Shown here in pieces: positions 43,118 to 51,973 of a stretch of 64,000 nt of DNA (position 1 is its first letter; every line of letters begins with the position of its first letter). The notes beneath the pieces are model-generated. The model saw only the letters and a list, made by a program, of their open reading frames with translations. It ran no database searches and was not told the DNA's origin. The position numbers were made by a program, and so were the translations under genes. Source of the stretch: Chryseobacterium sp. Leaf404 (GTDB lineage: Bacteria; Bacteroidota; Bacteroidia; Flavobacteriales; Weeksellaceae); contig NZ_LMQM01000010.1 in NCBI RefSeq assembly GCF_001424145.1, positions 258,833-322,832 of the forward strand, written 5' to 3'.

Positions 43118-44377
43118 CTAATTCTCTTTCCTGGGCTTCATGATCATTCGGATGGAGGCATTGTTGGTAATAAATAATCTGAACCATTCTGCAGCAAGCC
43201 GGAATCTGTTTCTAAAACCGGTAAGTGGAATAATGTGGATAAAAAGCCAAGTGAACCATGCTAAAATACCGGTGAAAGAAAATTTGGGCAGATCTACTAC
43301 AGCATTGTATTTTGAAATAATCGCCATACTTCCTTTATCATTATATCTGAAAGGTTTTAGAGGTTTACCAGCAATTCTGTTTCTAAAATTTCTCGCTAAA
43401 AGTTTTGCCTGCTGAATAGCTACCTGTGCTACCTGCGGATGACCCTTGGGGAATGCCGGATCTGACATGTTTATGCAGATATCGCCCAGCGCGTAGATGT
43501 TTTTAAAACCATCAACCAGATTGTGAGAATCTACTGTAATTCTTTTACCTTTTGCCAGCGAAGCTTCAGGAATACCGTCAACGGTTCTTCCCACAACTCC
43601 GGAAGACCAGATCAGTGTTTTTGTCGGGATTTTTGTGCCGTCAGAAAGAATGACATTATCTTCTACATAATCTTTTACAGAAACATTCAGTTTTATATTT
43701 ACTCCCAGTCTTTTGAGGTTTTCGTATGCTGTTTTTTTTGCAGTGTCGCTCATGTTTGAGAGCAGTGAGGGCAAAGCATCCACAAGATACAGATTAGAAT
43801 GGCCAAGCGCGATGTCGGGATAGTCTTTTTCTGCGATATAGCCAGCCATTTCCGCAATCATACCTGCCAATTCTACGCCTGTAGGTCCTCCTCCGGCTAT
43901 TACCACGTTGATGAGACTTTGTACACTTTCGGTTTTTGCATTCCGCGAGGCTGCTTCCAGATTTTGAAGGATATGATTTCTGATGTACAGGGCTTCATCA
44001 ACCGTTTTCATCGGTAGTGCATATTTTCTTACATTTTCCAGCCCGAAAAAATTGGTTTCTGTGCCGAGAGCCAATACGAGCTCATCATAGTATAAAACTC
44101 CTTGGTCTGTGATTACTTTATTTTCTTCAGGAACTACTCTTTCCAGACTTGCCATGTAAAGACTGACGTTGGAGTATTTAGAAAACAGTTTTCTGAAAGG
44201 ATAGGAAATATGAGAAGGCTCAATAAAAGCCGTGGCAACCTGATAGATAAGCGGTGGAAAAAAATGATAATTATTTCTGTCTACAAGTGTGATTCTGAAT
44301 CTGTCATCGTCTCCGATGGTTTTGATTAAATTTAATCCGGCGAAACCTCCTCCTACAATTACAATGTGCTTTTCCAT
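43118..44377 (-). CDS. NDH-2-type NAD(P)/FAD oxidoreductase
   Basis: This is a 419-aa two-dinucleotide-domain flavoprotein of the type II NADH dehydrogenase family. GGGFAGLNLIKTI binds FAD, and AGGGPTGVELAGMIAEM is the NAD site. The FAD-contact loop YALGDICINM follows, and the C-terminal amphipathic helix (LAWFTWLFIHIIPLTGFRNRF) would dock it to the membrane. It probably feeds electrons to quinone without proton pumping, a typical stress or low-oxygen route. Confidence 0.9.
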   Translation of the reverse strand: MEKHIVIVGGGFAGLNLIKTIGDDDRFRITLVDRNNYHFFPPLIYQVATAFIEPSHISYPFRKLFSKYSNVSLYMASLERVVPEENKVITDQGVLYYDELVLALGTETNFFGLENVRKYALPMKTVDEALYIRNHILQNLEAASRNAKTESVQSLINVVIAGGGPTGVELAGMIAEMAGYIAEKDYPDIALGHSNLYLVDALPSLLSNMSDTAKKTAYENLKRLGVNIKLNVSVKDYVEDNVILSDGTKIPTKTLIWSSGVVGRTVDGIPEASLAKGKRITVDSHNLVDGFKNIYALGDICINMSDPAFPKGHPQVAQVAIQQAKLLARNFRNRIAGKPLKPFRYNDKGSMAIISKYNAVVDLPKFSFTGILAWFTWLFIHIIPLTGFRNRFRLAAEWFRLFITNNASIRMIMKPRKEN

Positions 44378-44521
44378 AGCAAATATTTTATTGTTATAAG
44401 TTTAACCAATATGAGACCAAATACAGGCAAAAAATGAATTAAACTGAACAAAATAAAGCTGCGGAAAATTGTGGTATTTTTACTTAAAACAGAGTTGTTA
44501 AACCGACTTTATAAAATTCAC

Positions 44522-45700
44522 TCAAATTAAAACCGAAATACGGTTCAGTTTATTCTGAAATGATTTCAATGCTTCAAAACTGCTTTGATCTACGTGTCTT
44601 TGCAGAGAAACAGGATCAAAAATATCCCAGATTCCGCTGTGATGCCAGTCGTTGAGGTTGTCCCAGTCTGGTCTGTCAACCACTGGGTAAAAACAGCAGC
44701 CTAAAAGTGGCAAACCTGCTTTTAAAACTGATACGCATTCTTCTGTGACTGACTTTATCCACTTTGCACGGTCTTCGCCGGGATGGCTGGTTTCTGAAAT
44801 AACTATGGGTCTTCCGTATCTTGTGAAAACAGTTTCAATCAAATTTTGAAGCGTTCTGTATTGTGGATGTGGTGGCTCTTCTGCCCAAGGTAAATAGTCA
44901 TGAGTCTCGTTAGTCCATTGATTGTTATAGTAAAAATTGACTCCTATGATGTCTAAATATTCTGGCTTACCGCGAAGTTCCGGACAGATTTTCCCGGATA
45001 AAATATCGTGTACCTGAAACTGTTCGTAATGCTTTTCTTGAGCAGCAAGCAGAGAATAAGTGTCACCCGGATTATCTGACACGATACTGATTAAAGGTTC
45101 TGTGACCATAATCCTTATTGCAGAATCTACCGATTTCATCATTTCTATTCCCTCGATATAGGCTTTCATTAATGCATATTTCACTTCCCAGCCCTGCCCC
45201 ACGCAGTATGGCGAAGTTCCTTTCACATCCCCGCCAAGCCATGAGATAAAACTGACCTCGTTGATTGGTGTAACAATTAGAAGACCATCCGGAACCAGAC
45301 TTCTGTATTTTATTACAAATGCTCTGCAAAGATGGCTGAATCGTCTTGCAAACATAGGATGGAGAGGCGTGAGATCATCGGGGTAACCAAAATGACAGAT
45401 GTCCCAGATCACCTGTATATTTTTGTCTTGTGAAACGGAAATTAATCTTTCCACTTCAGACCAGTCATAGTGGTAAGGTTTTTTTTCTACAGCACTCCAG
45501 CGAATCCCTTCGCGTACCGTTTTAATGTCTAAATTGTTGAGGTGGTCATAATCTTGCTCCAGAAATCTGTCGTGACCTGAAATTTCATATAAATCTATTC
45601 TTTTTCCGTAGGCATTCTGGTGGTCTGCACATTCAAATCCGCCCATCAGAAAACTGTTGAACGGATTGCTGTCTGAAGCTGGAAAATCATTGCTGAACAT
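44522..45700 (-). CDS. Glycoside hydrolase family 1-like protein
   Basis: This is a 392-aa TIM-barrel glycosidase of clan GH-A. The acid/base Glu is in IVTPINEVSF (the family's T-x-N-E) and the nucleophile Glu in IVISETSHPGED (family I-T-E-N/S). Shorter than usual GH1 enzymes (about 450), it could be a special GH1 subgroup. It overlaps glf by 14 bp at its start, so it is translated with the glycan genes upstream. The substrate is unknown. Confidence 0.8.
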   Translation of the reverse strand: MFSNDFPASDSNPFNSFLMGGFECADHQNAYGKRIDLYEISGHDRFLEQDYDHLNNLDIKTVREGIRWSAVEKKPYHYDWSEVERLISVSQDKNIQVIWDICHFGYPDDLTPLHPMFARRFSHLCRAFVIKYRSLVPDGLLIVTPINEVSFISWLGGDVKGTSPYCVGQGWEVKYALMKAYIEGIEMMKSVDSAIRIMVTEPLISIVSDNPGDTYSLLAAQEKHYEQFQVHDILSGKICPELRGKPEYLDIIGVNFYYNNQWTNETHDYLPWAEEPPHPQYRTLQNLIETVFTRYGRPIVISETSHPGEDRAKWIKSVTEECVSVLKAGLPLLGCCFYPVVDRPDWDNLNDWHHSGIWDIFDPVSLQRHVDQSSFEALKSFQNKLNRISVLI

Positions 45701-46793
45701 ACTCTTCCTTATTTTTTATTTTCCTGAAAAGTGCCAGAGACTGCGCAACTACCTGATCCATGTTGTAATATTTATAGGTTCCCAAACGCCCTGTAAAAAG
45801 TACATCCGGATGTTGCTCTGCCAATTTTCTGTACTGATTGTAAATTTCCTGGTTCTGCTTTCTGGGAATGGGATAATAAGGATCTCCTTCTCCAGTGGGA
45901 TATTCATAAACTATTGTTGTTTTATCGTTTTTCTGTCCCGTTAAAAATTTAAACTCGGTAATTCTGGTGTATAAATTAGAGGTTGGAAAATTAATGGTTC
46001 CTGTTTCCTGATAATTATCCTGGCTGAGGGTTTCAAATTTAAAATCAATCGAACGGTAAGGAAGTTTACCATAGCAGTAATTAAAATAACTGTCAATAGG
46101 CCCTGTATAAATTAGTTTTTTAAACGGAATAATATCCAGAATATCTTCATAATCTGTCTTCAGCATGATGCTGATATTTTTATGAGACAGCATCTTTTTA
46201 AACATTTCAGTATATCCGTTCTTTGGCATTGCCTGGAAGGTATCTGTAAAATATCTGTCATCTTTATTGGTTCTCGTGGGAACACGTGCGGTAACCGAAG
46301 CGTCCAGCTCTGATGGGTCAAGATCCCACTGTTTTTTGGTATACCCTTTAAAGAATTTCTCATACAGCTCCTTTCCTACCGCGTTCAGGACCACGTCCTC
46401 AGAAGTAAGAATAGGATTTCTTTTTTCTGCTTTTGAAGCAAGAAAATCTGTAACTTCATCTGACGTTAAATTTTTACCGTAAAGTTCGTTTATCGTTGTG
46501 AGATTAATAGGAATTGGAACCAGTAAACCGTCTACACTTCCCAAAACACGGTGTTCGTAAGGTCTCCATTCTGTAAATTTTCCTAAATATTTAAAAACAT
46601 CCTCAGAATTGGTATGAAAAATATGCGGTCCGTATTTATGAATCAGAATTCCTTCTTCGTTATAAAAATCGTAGGCGTTCCCGGCAATGTGATCTCTTTT
46701 GTCAACAATTAAGATTTTTTTTCCTTCACTGGCGAGTCTTTCCGCTAAGACTGCTCCGGCAAAACCACAGCCTACTATTAAAAAATCATACAT
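45687..46793 (-). CDS. glf: UDP-galactopyranose mutase
   Basis: This enzyme interconverts UDP-galactopyranose and UDP-galactofuranose with FAD. The FAD loop is VGCGFAGAVLAERLA near the N-terminus, followed by DKRDHIAGNAYDFYNEEG, KYGPHIFHTN and the GYTKKQWDLDPSEL signature. At 368 aa it is full length. It sits between a glycosyltransferase (8-bp overlap) and a GH1-like hydrolase (14-bp overlap), so a galactofuranose-containing glycan is likely made here. Confidence 0.96.
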   Translation of the reverse strand: MYDFLIVGCGFAGAVLAERLASEGKKILIVDKRDHIAGNAYDFYNEEGILIHKYGPHIFHTNSEDVFKYLGKFTEWRPYEHRVLGSVDGLLVPIPINLTTINELYGKNLTSDEVTDFLASKAEKRNPILTSEDVVLNAVGKELYEKFFKGYTKKQWDLDPSELDASVTARVPTRTNKDDRYFTDTFQAMPKNGYTEMFKKMLSHKNISIMLKTDYEDILDIIPFKKLIYTGPIDSYFNYCYGKLPYRSIDFKFETLSQDNYQETGTINFPTSNLYTRITEFKFLTGQKNDKTTIVYEYPTGEGDPYYPIPRKQNQEIYNQYRKLAEQHPDVLFTGRLGTYKYYNMDQVVAQSLALFRKIKNKEEYVQQ

Positions 46794-47898
46794 GGTTGAT
46801 CTGCTTTTGTTTGTTAGTTATTTCAATTTTATCAATTAATGCGTTCATTCTGCTGAAGGCCTGATCCCAAGATTCATCCTCCAGAAAATGGTCTACAGTA
46901 CGCAGCCAGTGGTCTCTGTCTGGATCTGCCATTATTTTTTCTGCAGCCAGAATAAAGGAGTCTGCATCATCGATAATCTGTACCAGTGATGCGTTACCAT
47001 ACGGCTGCACCACGTCTCTTATTGCGGTAGAAATCACTGGTTTTCCTGCTGCCAGATATTCGGGAGTTTTAGTGGGGCTTATAAATTCTGTAGATTCATT
47101 CAGAGCAAATAAAATCAAAGCAATATCCCAGTGTGCGATGTAAGATGGAAGTTCTGAGTAGCTTTTGGAGCCTAAATAATGAATATTTTCTGCTCTCGGC
47201 AGATCATCAGGATTTATTTTAACTACAGGCCCTATGATTACAAACTGCCAGTCCGGACGCTGGGCAGATACATCTCTCAGAAGTTCAATGTCAAATCTTT
47301 CATCCACAACACCGAAGAACCCCAGTCTGGGAAATCCTATCGCACACTGATCTTCAGGATCCGGCTGATATTGTCTCGCTTTTTCAAAATGAGACTTGTC
47401 TATACTGCTGGGCATCGCATGGATATTGTGGTGTCTGCCTTTTTTTGCCTGATATAGAGAATGACCTCCTGTGAAAACCACATCTGCCTTTCTGAAAAGT
47501 TCTTCTTCCATCTCCAAAAGCTTTGGCGGAGCAAACCTGAATGCCGAAAGCTCATCCATAGAATCAAAAATAACTTTCTGAGGCTGTAGCATACCTGTAA
47601 ACTGCAGTGCCATTGGTGTGTAGTACCAGGTAAGATAATCTTTAATATCATACTCTCTCAAAACATTCAAAATCAAATTCTGAATCCTCTGGTTTGTAAA
47701 CTCATTATGCTCAGAAATAATAAGCTCAATAATGTAAACGCCATCCTGAATATTGACAGTATATCTGTCTGAATCTCCAAGTTTAGGCTCTTCAAAATAG
47801 AAAACCTGATACTGTTTGGCAAATCTTGTGAGTAAATGTTGTGGTCTTTGGTACACAAAGTTCCACGATAAGTGACTGAAACATAGTAAATACTTCAT
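46786..47898 (-). CDS. Glycosyltransferase (GT4/GT1-like, GT-B fold)
   Basis: Starting at the ATG at 47898, this 370-aa protein begins MKYLLCFSHLSWNFVYQRPQH, a glycosyltransferase opening seen in Galf- and teichuronic-type clusters. FSMEFISPTKTPEYLAAGKP-like text (here TEFISPTKTPEYLAAGKPVIS) is the donor-binding E-x7-E region. The upstream operator TATGACTatAGTCATA (47954-47969) suggests Crp/Fnr control of the whole GT-glf-GH1 operon. The acceptor is unknown. Confidence 0.87.
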   Translation of the reverse strand: MKYLLCFSHLSWNFVYQRPQHLLTRFAKQYQVFYFEEPKLGDSDRYTVNIQDGVYIIELIISEHNEFTNQRIQNLILNVLREYDIKDYLTWYYTPMALQFTGMLQPQKVIFDSMDELSAFRFAPPKLLEMEEELFRKADVVFTGGHSLYQAKKGRHHNIHAMPSSIDKSHFEKARQYQPDPEDQCAIGFPRLGFFGVVDERFDIELLRDVSAQRPDWQFVIIGPVVKINPDDLPRAENIHYLGSKSYSELPSYIAHWDIALILFALNESTEFISPTKTPEYLAAGKPVISTAIRDVVQPYGNASLVQIIDDADSFILAAEKIMADPDRDHWLRTVDHFLEDESWDQAFSRMNALIDKIEITNKQKQINHV

Positions 47899-47953
47899 TT
47901 TTGATGTGTGTGGTTTAATTGTTAACAATTTATTAGAACTTATCTTAAATTGT

Positions 47954-47969
47954 TATGACTATAGTCATA
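47954..47969. promoter_or_regulatory. Perfect Crp/Fnr-type operator TATGACTatAGTCATA
   Basis: A perfect 16-bp palindrome lies 56 bp before the glycosyltransferase start. The -7-like TAAATTGT on the minus strand (plus 47925-47932) is centred 33 bp away. It could also serve the plus-strand gene at 48132, but no -7 element sits at 33 bp on that side. Confidence 0.6.
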
Positions 47970-48131
47970 GTTTTTAAATATTAAAAATTTGAAAATTTTG
48001 GCTTGATTTTAGTGAAAAGTCTTCAAAATATTTAAACCAAATATTTTTCTCTTTAAGTTGAAAAGTTCTCAGACAAAATGATGGCTTTTTCTCTCAGATG
48101 AATGATCCGGTTTTTATTTAAAAAAGAAAAT

Positions 48132-48359
48132 ATGGCAACAAAAGAATTTAAAAAGGAAGATTTTACGCAGAATCAATCCGGAGAATATTCGGTAGAATAC
48201 AAAACCGAAGAAATTGGTCAGGGAAGCAACCTCATTATTGAGGAAAAAATCAGCGATGGTGAATATCAGGTCGTTCAGGTTCCTGTAAGACGGCAAAATG
48301 ACAGCATCTTTATCATTTTTTCTGAACCTGTGGATGGCCGTTTGATTATTGAAAAATAA
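48132..48359 (+). CDS. Small hypothetical protein
   Basis: Starting at the ATG at 48132, this 75-aa beta-rich acidic/basic protein (MATKEFKKEDF...) ends GRLIIEK. It is soluble with no signal. It is divergent from the glycan operon and could share its operator region. Confidence 0.5.
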   Translation: MATKEFKKEDFTQNQSGEYSVEYKTEEIGQGSNLIIEEKISDGEYQVVQVPVRRQNDSIFIIFSEPVDGRLIIEK

Positions 48360-48426
48360 TCCTGAAAAAATTAAAGCAAAAACCAGAAATGTGACTGGAA
48401 ACACAATTTAATTATTCCGGTTTTTA

Positions 48427-48519
48427 TAAATTTGTGACAGGGAAAATGCTCTAATGCAACATAACCTTATTTTCATCATTTGTGTTTTTTAGCCTTCTCT
48501 CACGGGAAGGCTTTTTTTT
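48427..48519 (+). ncRNA. Candidate small RNA with promoter and terminator
   Basis: A perfect -7 element TAAATTTG (48427-48434) is followed, about 57 bp later, by an intrinsic terminator (AGCCTTC / GGAAGGCT, 48491-48519). The interval of about 80 nt has no ORF. The -33 element is weak. It is either an independent small RNA or the untranslated 3' region of the 48132 gene. Confidence 0.35.
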
Positions 48520-48553
48520 AACCAATTAGTTCTGTGAGCAACAAATGAACCTT

Positions 48554-48590
48554 AAAAAAAAGAATGACCATCTGTGATGATGGACATTCT
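48554..48590 (-). terminator. Terminator of the GT32-like gene
   Basis: AGAATG-A-CCATC / GATGG-A-CATTCT stem, with the A-run on the plus strand at 48554-48560 giving the T-run on the minus strand. Confidence 0.75.
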
Positions 48591-48615
48591 TATGAGTATT
48601 AAGCGATATCTGTGA

Positions 48616-49389
48616 TCAATTCTTACGCAGATATTCTTCAATCTCATCTCTTGGCAGCAGATCCAGAATATCATTGATGTCAATTATTTTGTGCTTTGTG
48701 ATAATGCTTTCAACAGCTGTTTTTACGCAAGGCTCTGTCACTAATCTTTCTAAAAGTCCGTACACGTTTACCATTTTTTTATGGGTATTTTCTTCATCTC
48801 CCCCAAACCATGAACCGTTGAAATGGTGGCTTACGTAATTCTTCGGCAAGTCCTGAGAAAAATAGACTGAGGGATAAAGTGTTACACCATGCTTAAGATG
48901 CTGAATGGTATCACTGTGCCGGTCTGCGCCATATTTCTCTTCAAGCATTTCAGAGAAAATGTCTGTGTTGATTCTTTCTACAAACCCATCCTGACTGTCA
49001 TAATACGCTACAAAATCTTTAGAAAGCTGATGCTGAGGTTCTGCCATCCAGAAAGCCGAGTAAGGAACGCCCTTCACTTCAAATCCACAAACAGCTTTTT
49101 CATTTAAAAATTCATCCAGCGGAAGTTTGAGAACCATGTCGGTATCCATATAAATACCGCCATGTTCGAGCATTACTTTTGAGCGTACATAATCTGATAC
49201 AAATGCCCATTTCTCTTGTTCGAACGCTTCTTTTACGTAATTATTGTCTTTCAGTGGCGCATTAGATTCATTCCATTCGATTATTTCAAAGTCTGGGTGA
49301 ATCTTCTTCCACGTAGCGAGACAGTGCTCAGCAAGTTCATCTTTTTCTTTCCCGCCAAACCAGCAGTAATGTATTTTTTTTGGAATCAT
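48616..49389 (-). CDS. Capsular-type glycosyltransferase (GT32-like)
   Basis: This 257-aa GT-A-like sugar transferase begins IPKKIHYCWFGG, the typical start of GT32/capsular sugar-transfer proteins. The D-x-D metal site is seen as GGIYMDTDMVL. HHFNGSWFGGD is the downstream binding loop. It is monocistronic and probably adds one residue to the surface glycan made with the glf genes. Confidence 0.88.
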   Translation of the reverse strand: MIPKKIHYCWFGGKEKDELAEHCLATWKKIHPDFEIIEWNESNAPLKDNNYVKEAFEQEKWAFVSDYVRSKVMLEHGGIYMDTDMVLKLPLDEFLNEKAVCGFEVKGVPYSAFWMAEPQHQLSKDFVAYYDSQDGFVERINTDIFSEMLEEKYGADRHSDTIQHLKHGVTLYPSVYFSQDLPKNYVSHHFNGSWFGGDEENTHKKMVNVYGLLERLVTEPCVKTAVESIITKHKIIDINDILDLLPRDEIEEYLRKN

Positions 49390-49681
49390 AAATTAATGTA
49401 TTTGATGTGATTGATTACAGAACAGCAAACCCGCTCTTTCGCTTGAACCTGCAAAAAATAAACCTTTAACTGAATTTTGAACTATATAAAATACCACTTT
49501 TCAATAATCACATCATCGTTTCGCTTATTGGCGAAGCTGCTTTCCGAATATTTTAATCTGAAAAAAAGCTGAACATCAGTAGTCTAAATAAAGTCTGATA
49601 GGAAATGGTACAGTTATTTCTTTTCAGAGAATATTTTAGAATTTCATCTGAAAAATCAGACAAGTATTTAAGCAAGCGTTT

Positions 49682-51016
49682 ATGACAAAGCCAAAACAAA
49701 CATCTTATCAACCCAAAAACTATGTTGAAATCACCGCTCCGGATTGGGTGAAAAATGCTGTGCTGTATGAAGTCAACATCCGGCAGTTTTCTGAGCAGGG
49801 TAATTTCAGAGAAGTGGAAAAACAGCTCGGAAGACTCAAAAAAATGGGGATTGATATTATTTGGCTGATGCCTGTTCATCCCATTGGCGTTGTCAACAGA
49901 AAAGGAAGTTTGGGAAGTTACTATTCTGTGAAAGATTATTATGGGGTAAATCCCGAATTCGGGAATGAAGAAGATTTCAAAAGCCTCATCAAAGCCATTC
50001 ATCAGCAAGGTATGTACGTAATTTTAGACTGGGTTGCCAATCATACAAGTTGGGACAATCCGTTGGTAGATGAGCATCCGGACTGGTACAGAAAATCCAG
50101 AAAAAATACATTTCAGTCCACAAGATGGCGGGATTATGATGACATCATAGAATTTGATTACCAAAATGCAGCGCTGCGTGAATACATGACTGAAGCCCTG
50201 AAATACTGGGTTCAGGAATTTGATATTGATGGCTATCGCTGCGATATCGCAAGTTTTGTACCCATTGATTTCTGGGAAAACGCAAGAACCGAACTTGATG
50301 CCATCAAACCTGTATTTATGCTTGCTGAAGCTGAAGATAAAGACCTCCATAAACGTGCATTTGACGCCACATACAACTGGACTTTATGGAACATCCTCCA
50401 TCAGATTTCCCGTGAAGAAACCAATGTGAAAACCTTGGCAGAAGCCTATCTCGCCGAGCATGTTTCTATTTTCCCAAAAGAAGGAATCAGAATGAATTTT
50501 GTAGATAATCACGATAAAAATTCGTGGGAAGGAGATCAATACAGCAATTTTGGTGACGCTCTGAAGGCTGTTTCTGTTTTTACTGCGATGATGGACGGCA
50601 TACCGTTAATTTACAGCGGTCAAGAAGCCGGTCTTAACCGCTCCCTCGAATTTTTTGAAAAAGATCCCATCGAGTGGAAATCACATGAAAATGAAGATTT
50701 ATATAAAACCCTTTTCACATTAAAACATCAGAATCAGGCTCTCTGGAACGGCCCGCACGGCGGGGAGATGGTAAGAATTATGAATGACAAAATGGAACAG
50801 GTGATGTCTTTTGTGCGAGAAAAAAACGGCGATAAGGTTCTGGTTTTTATTAATTTCAGTAGAGATCCTGCACTTGTGCAATTTGATACGTCATTTGATA
50901 TCAGTGTCTATACCAATCTTTTTACCGGGAAGCTACATAGCATTACAGGAACGTTTATTCTCGAGATGGCGCCGTGGGATTATCTTATTCTTCATAATAC
51001 AGGTCTTCAAAAGTAA
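49682..51016 (+). CDS. GH13 alpha-amylase family enzyme
   Basis: This is a 444-aa alpha-amylase-type (beta/alpha)8 enzyme. Conserved regions: I as DWVANHTS; II as GYRCDIAS with the nucleophile Asp; III around FMLAEAEDKD with the acid/base Glu; IV as FVDNHDKNSW. There is no signal peptide, so it acts in the cytoplasm on maltodextrin-like or trehalose-related substrates. The C-terminal beta domain is short. Confidence 0.92.
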   Translation: MTKPKQTSYQPKNYVEITAPDWVKNAVLYEVNIRQFSEQGNFREVEKQLGRLKKMGIDIIWLMPVHPIGVVNRKGSLGSYYSVKDYYGVNPEFGNEEDFKSLIKAIHQQGMYVILDWVANHTSWDNPLVDEHPDWYRKSRKNTFQSTRWRDYDDIIEFDYQNAALREYMTEALKYWVQEFDIDGYRCDIASFVPIDFWENARTELDAIKPVFMLAEAEDKDLHKRAFDATYNWTLWNILHQISREETNVKTLAEAYLAEHVSIFPKEGIRMNFVDNHDKNSWEGDQYSNFGDALKAVSVFTAMMDGIPLIYSGQEAGLNRSLEFFEKDPIEWKSHENEDLYKTLFTLKHQNQALWNGPHGGEMVRIMNDKMEQVMSFVREKNGDKVLVFINFSRDPALVQFDTSFDISVYTNLFTGKLHSITGTFILEMAPWDYLILHNTGLQK

Positions 51017-51166
51017 TTATTTTTACCGATTTTAAAGAATATCAAAATTCACATACCACAGTAATGCAACTATTATCATGAGTTTAAGTTTTTGGCAGAT
51101 AAATTGTTAACAATGCAGAAGGTTATTTACTTACAGATAACTTTACACCCAATTAAATCAAATTAT

Positions 51167-51775
51167 ATGAAAAATTCAATTCTAACGTTATTTGCCGTTG
51201 CAACGTTAGTTGCGTGCAACAAAAAAGAAACGCAGACTACAGACACATCTACAGACAGTTCTGGAACTGTAATGACTGACGACACTATGAAGACTCCAGG
51301 AGATTCTACAATGGCGACTACCAATGCAAACGCTGCTACACTAAATGATCAGGACAAAAAATTTGCCGACGCTGCAGCAATGGGCGGTATGATGGAAGTG
51401 ATGTTGGGCGACCTGGCAAAAACAAATGGCAGTGCAGCTTCGGTAAAAAGTCTTGGCGCAATGATGTCGAAAGATCATGGAAAAGCAAATGACGAACTGA
51501 AAGCGTGGGCATCCTCAGCTGGTTACATGTTGCCAACGAGTCTTGATGCTGAAAAGCAAAAGATGGTGGATGATCTGAAAGCCAAAAAAGGTGCAGATTT
51601 TGACAGAATGTACGCAGATGCAATGGTAACAGACCACCAAAAAGATATTGCTGAGTTTAAAAAACAGGCTTCTTCCGGGATGGACGCTTCATTGAAAGGA
51701 TTTGCAGACAAAACACTTCCAACCCTTGAGCATCACTTGATGGAGGCTGAAAAAGTGAAGGCTTCTATGAAATAA
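51167..51775 (+). CDS. DUF4142 domain lipoprotein
   Basis: Starting at the ATG at 51167, this 202-aa lipoprotein (lipobox TLVAC) has a Thr/Ser/Asp-rich linker and a DUF4142 four-helix bundle (DQDKKFADAAAMGGMMEVMLG to LEHHLMEAEKVKASM). His residues (MSKDHGKAND, MVTDHQKDI) resemble ferritin-like spacing. Upstream in-frame codons would abolish the signal peptide. Its function is unknown, but DUF4142 proteins often occur with stress genes, as here. Confidence 0.88.
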   Translation: MKNSILTLFAVATLVACNKKETQTTDTSTDSSGTVMTDDTMKTPGDSTMATTNANAATLNDQDKKFADAAAMGGMMEVMLGDLAKTNGSAASVKSLGAMMSKDHGKANDELKAWASSAGYMLPTSLDAEKQKMVDDLKAKKGADFDRMYADAMVTDHQKDIAEFKKQASSGMDASLKGFADKTLPTLEHHLMEAEKVKASMK

Positions 51776-51834
51776 TGACCTCTGATTCAGATTACGAAAA
51801 ATCAGATAATCATTTTGTTATCATTTATACTTTC

Positions 51835-51866
51835 AAAGGTTTGGCTTCTGTGCTGAACCTTTTTTA
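51835..51866 (+). terminator. Terminator after the DUF4142 gene
   Basis: AAAGGTT...AACCTTT stem followed by T-run. Confidence 0.65.
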
Positions 51867-51973
51867 TGAGCTTAAAATTTAAAGAACAATATTCTGAGTT
51901 TAAAAGTGAGATGAATGAAATCTTTTTTTTAAACTGATAATCAATCATAAGTCAATCGAAAACTGTTGAAAGA

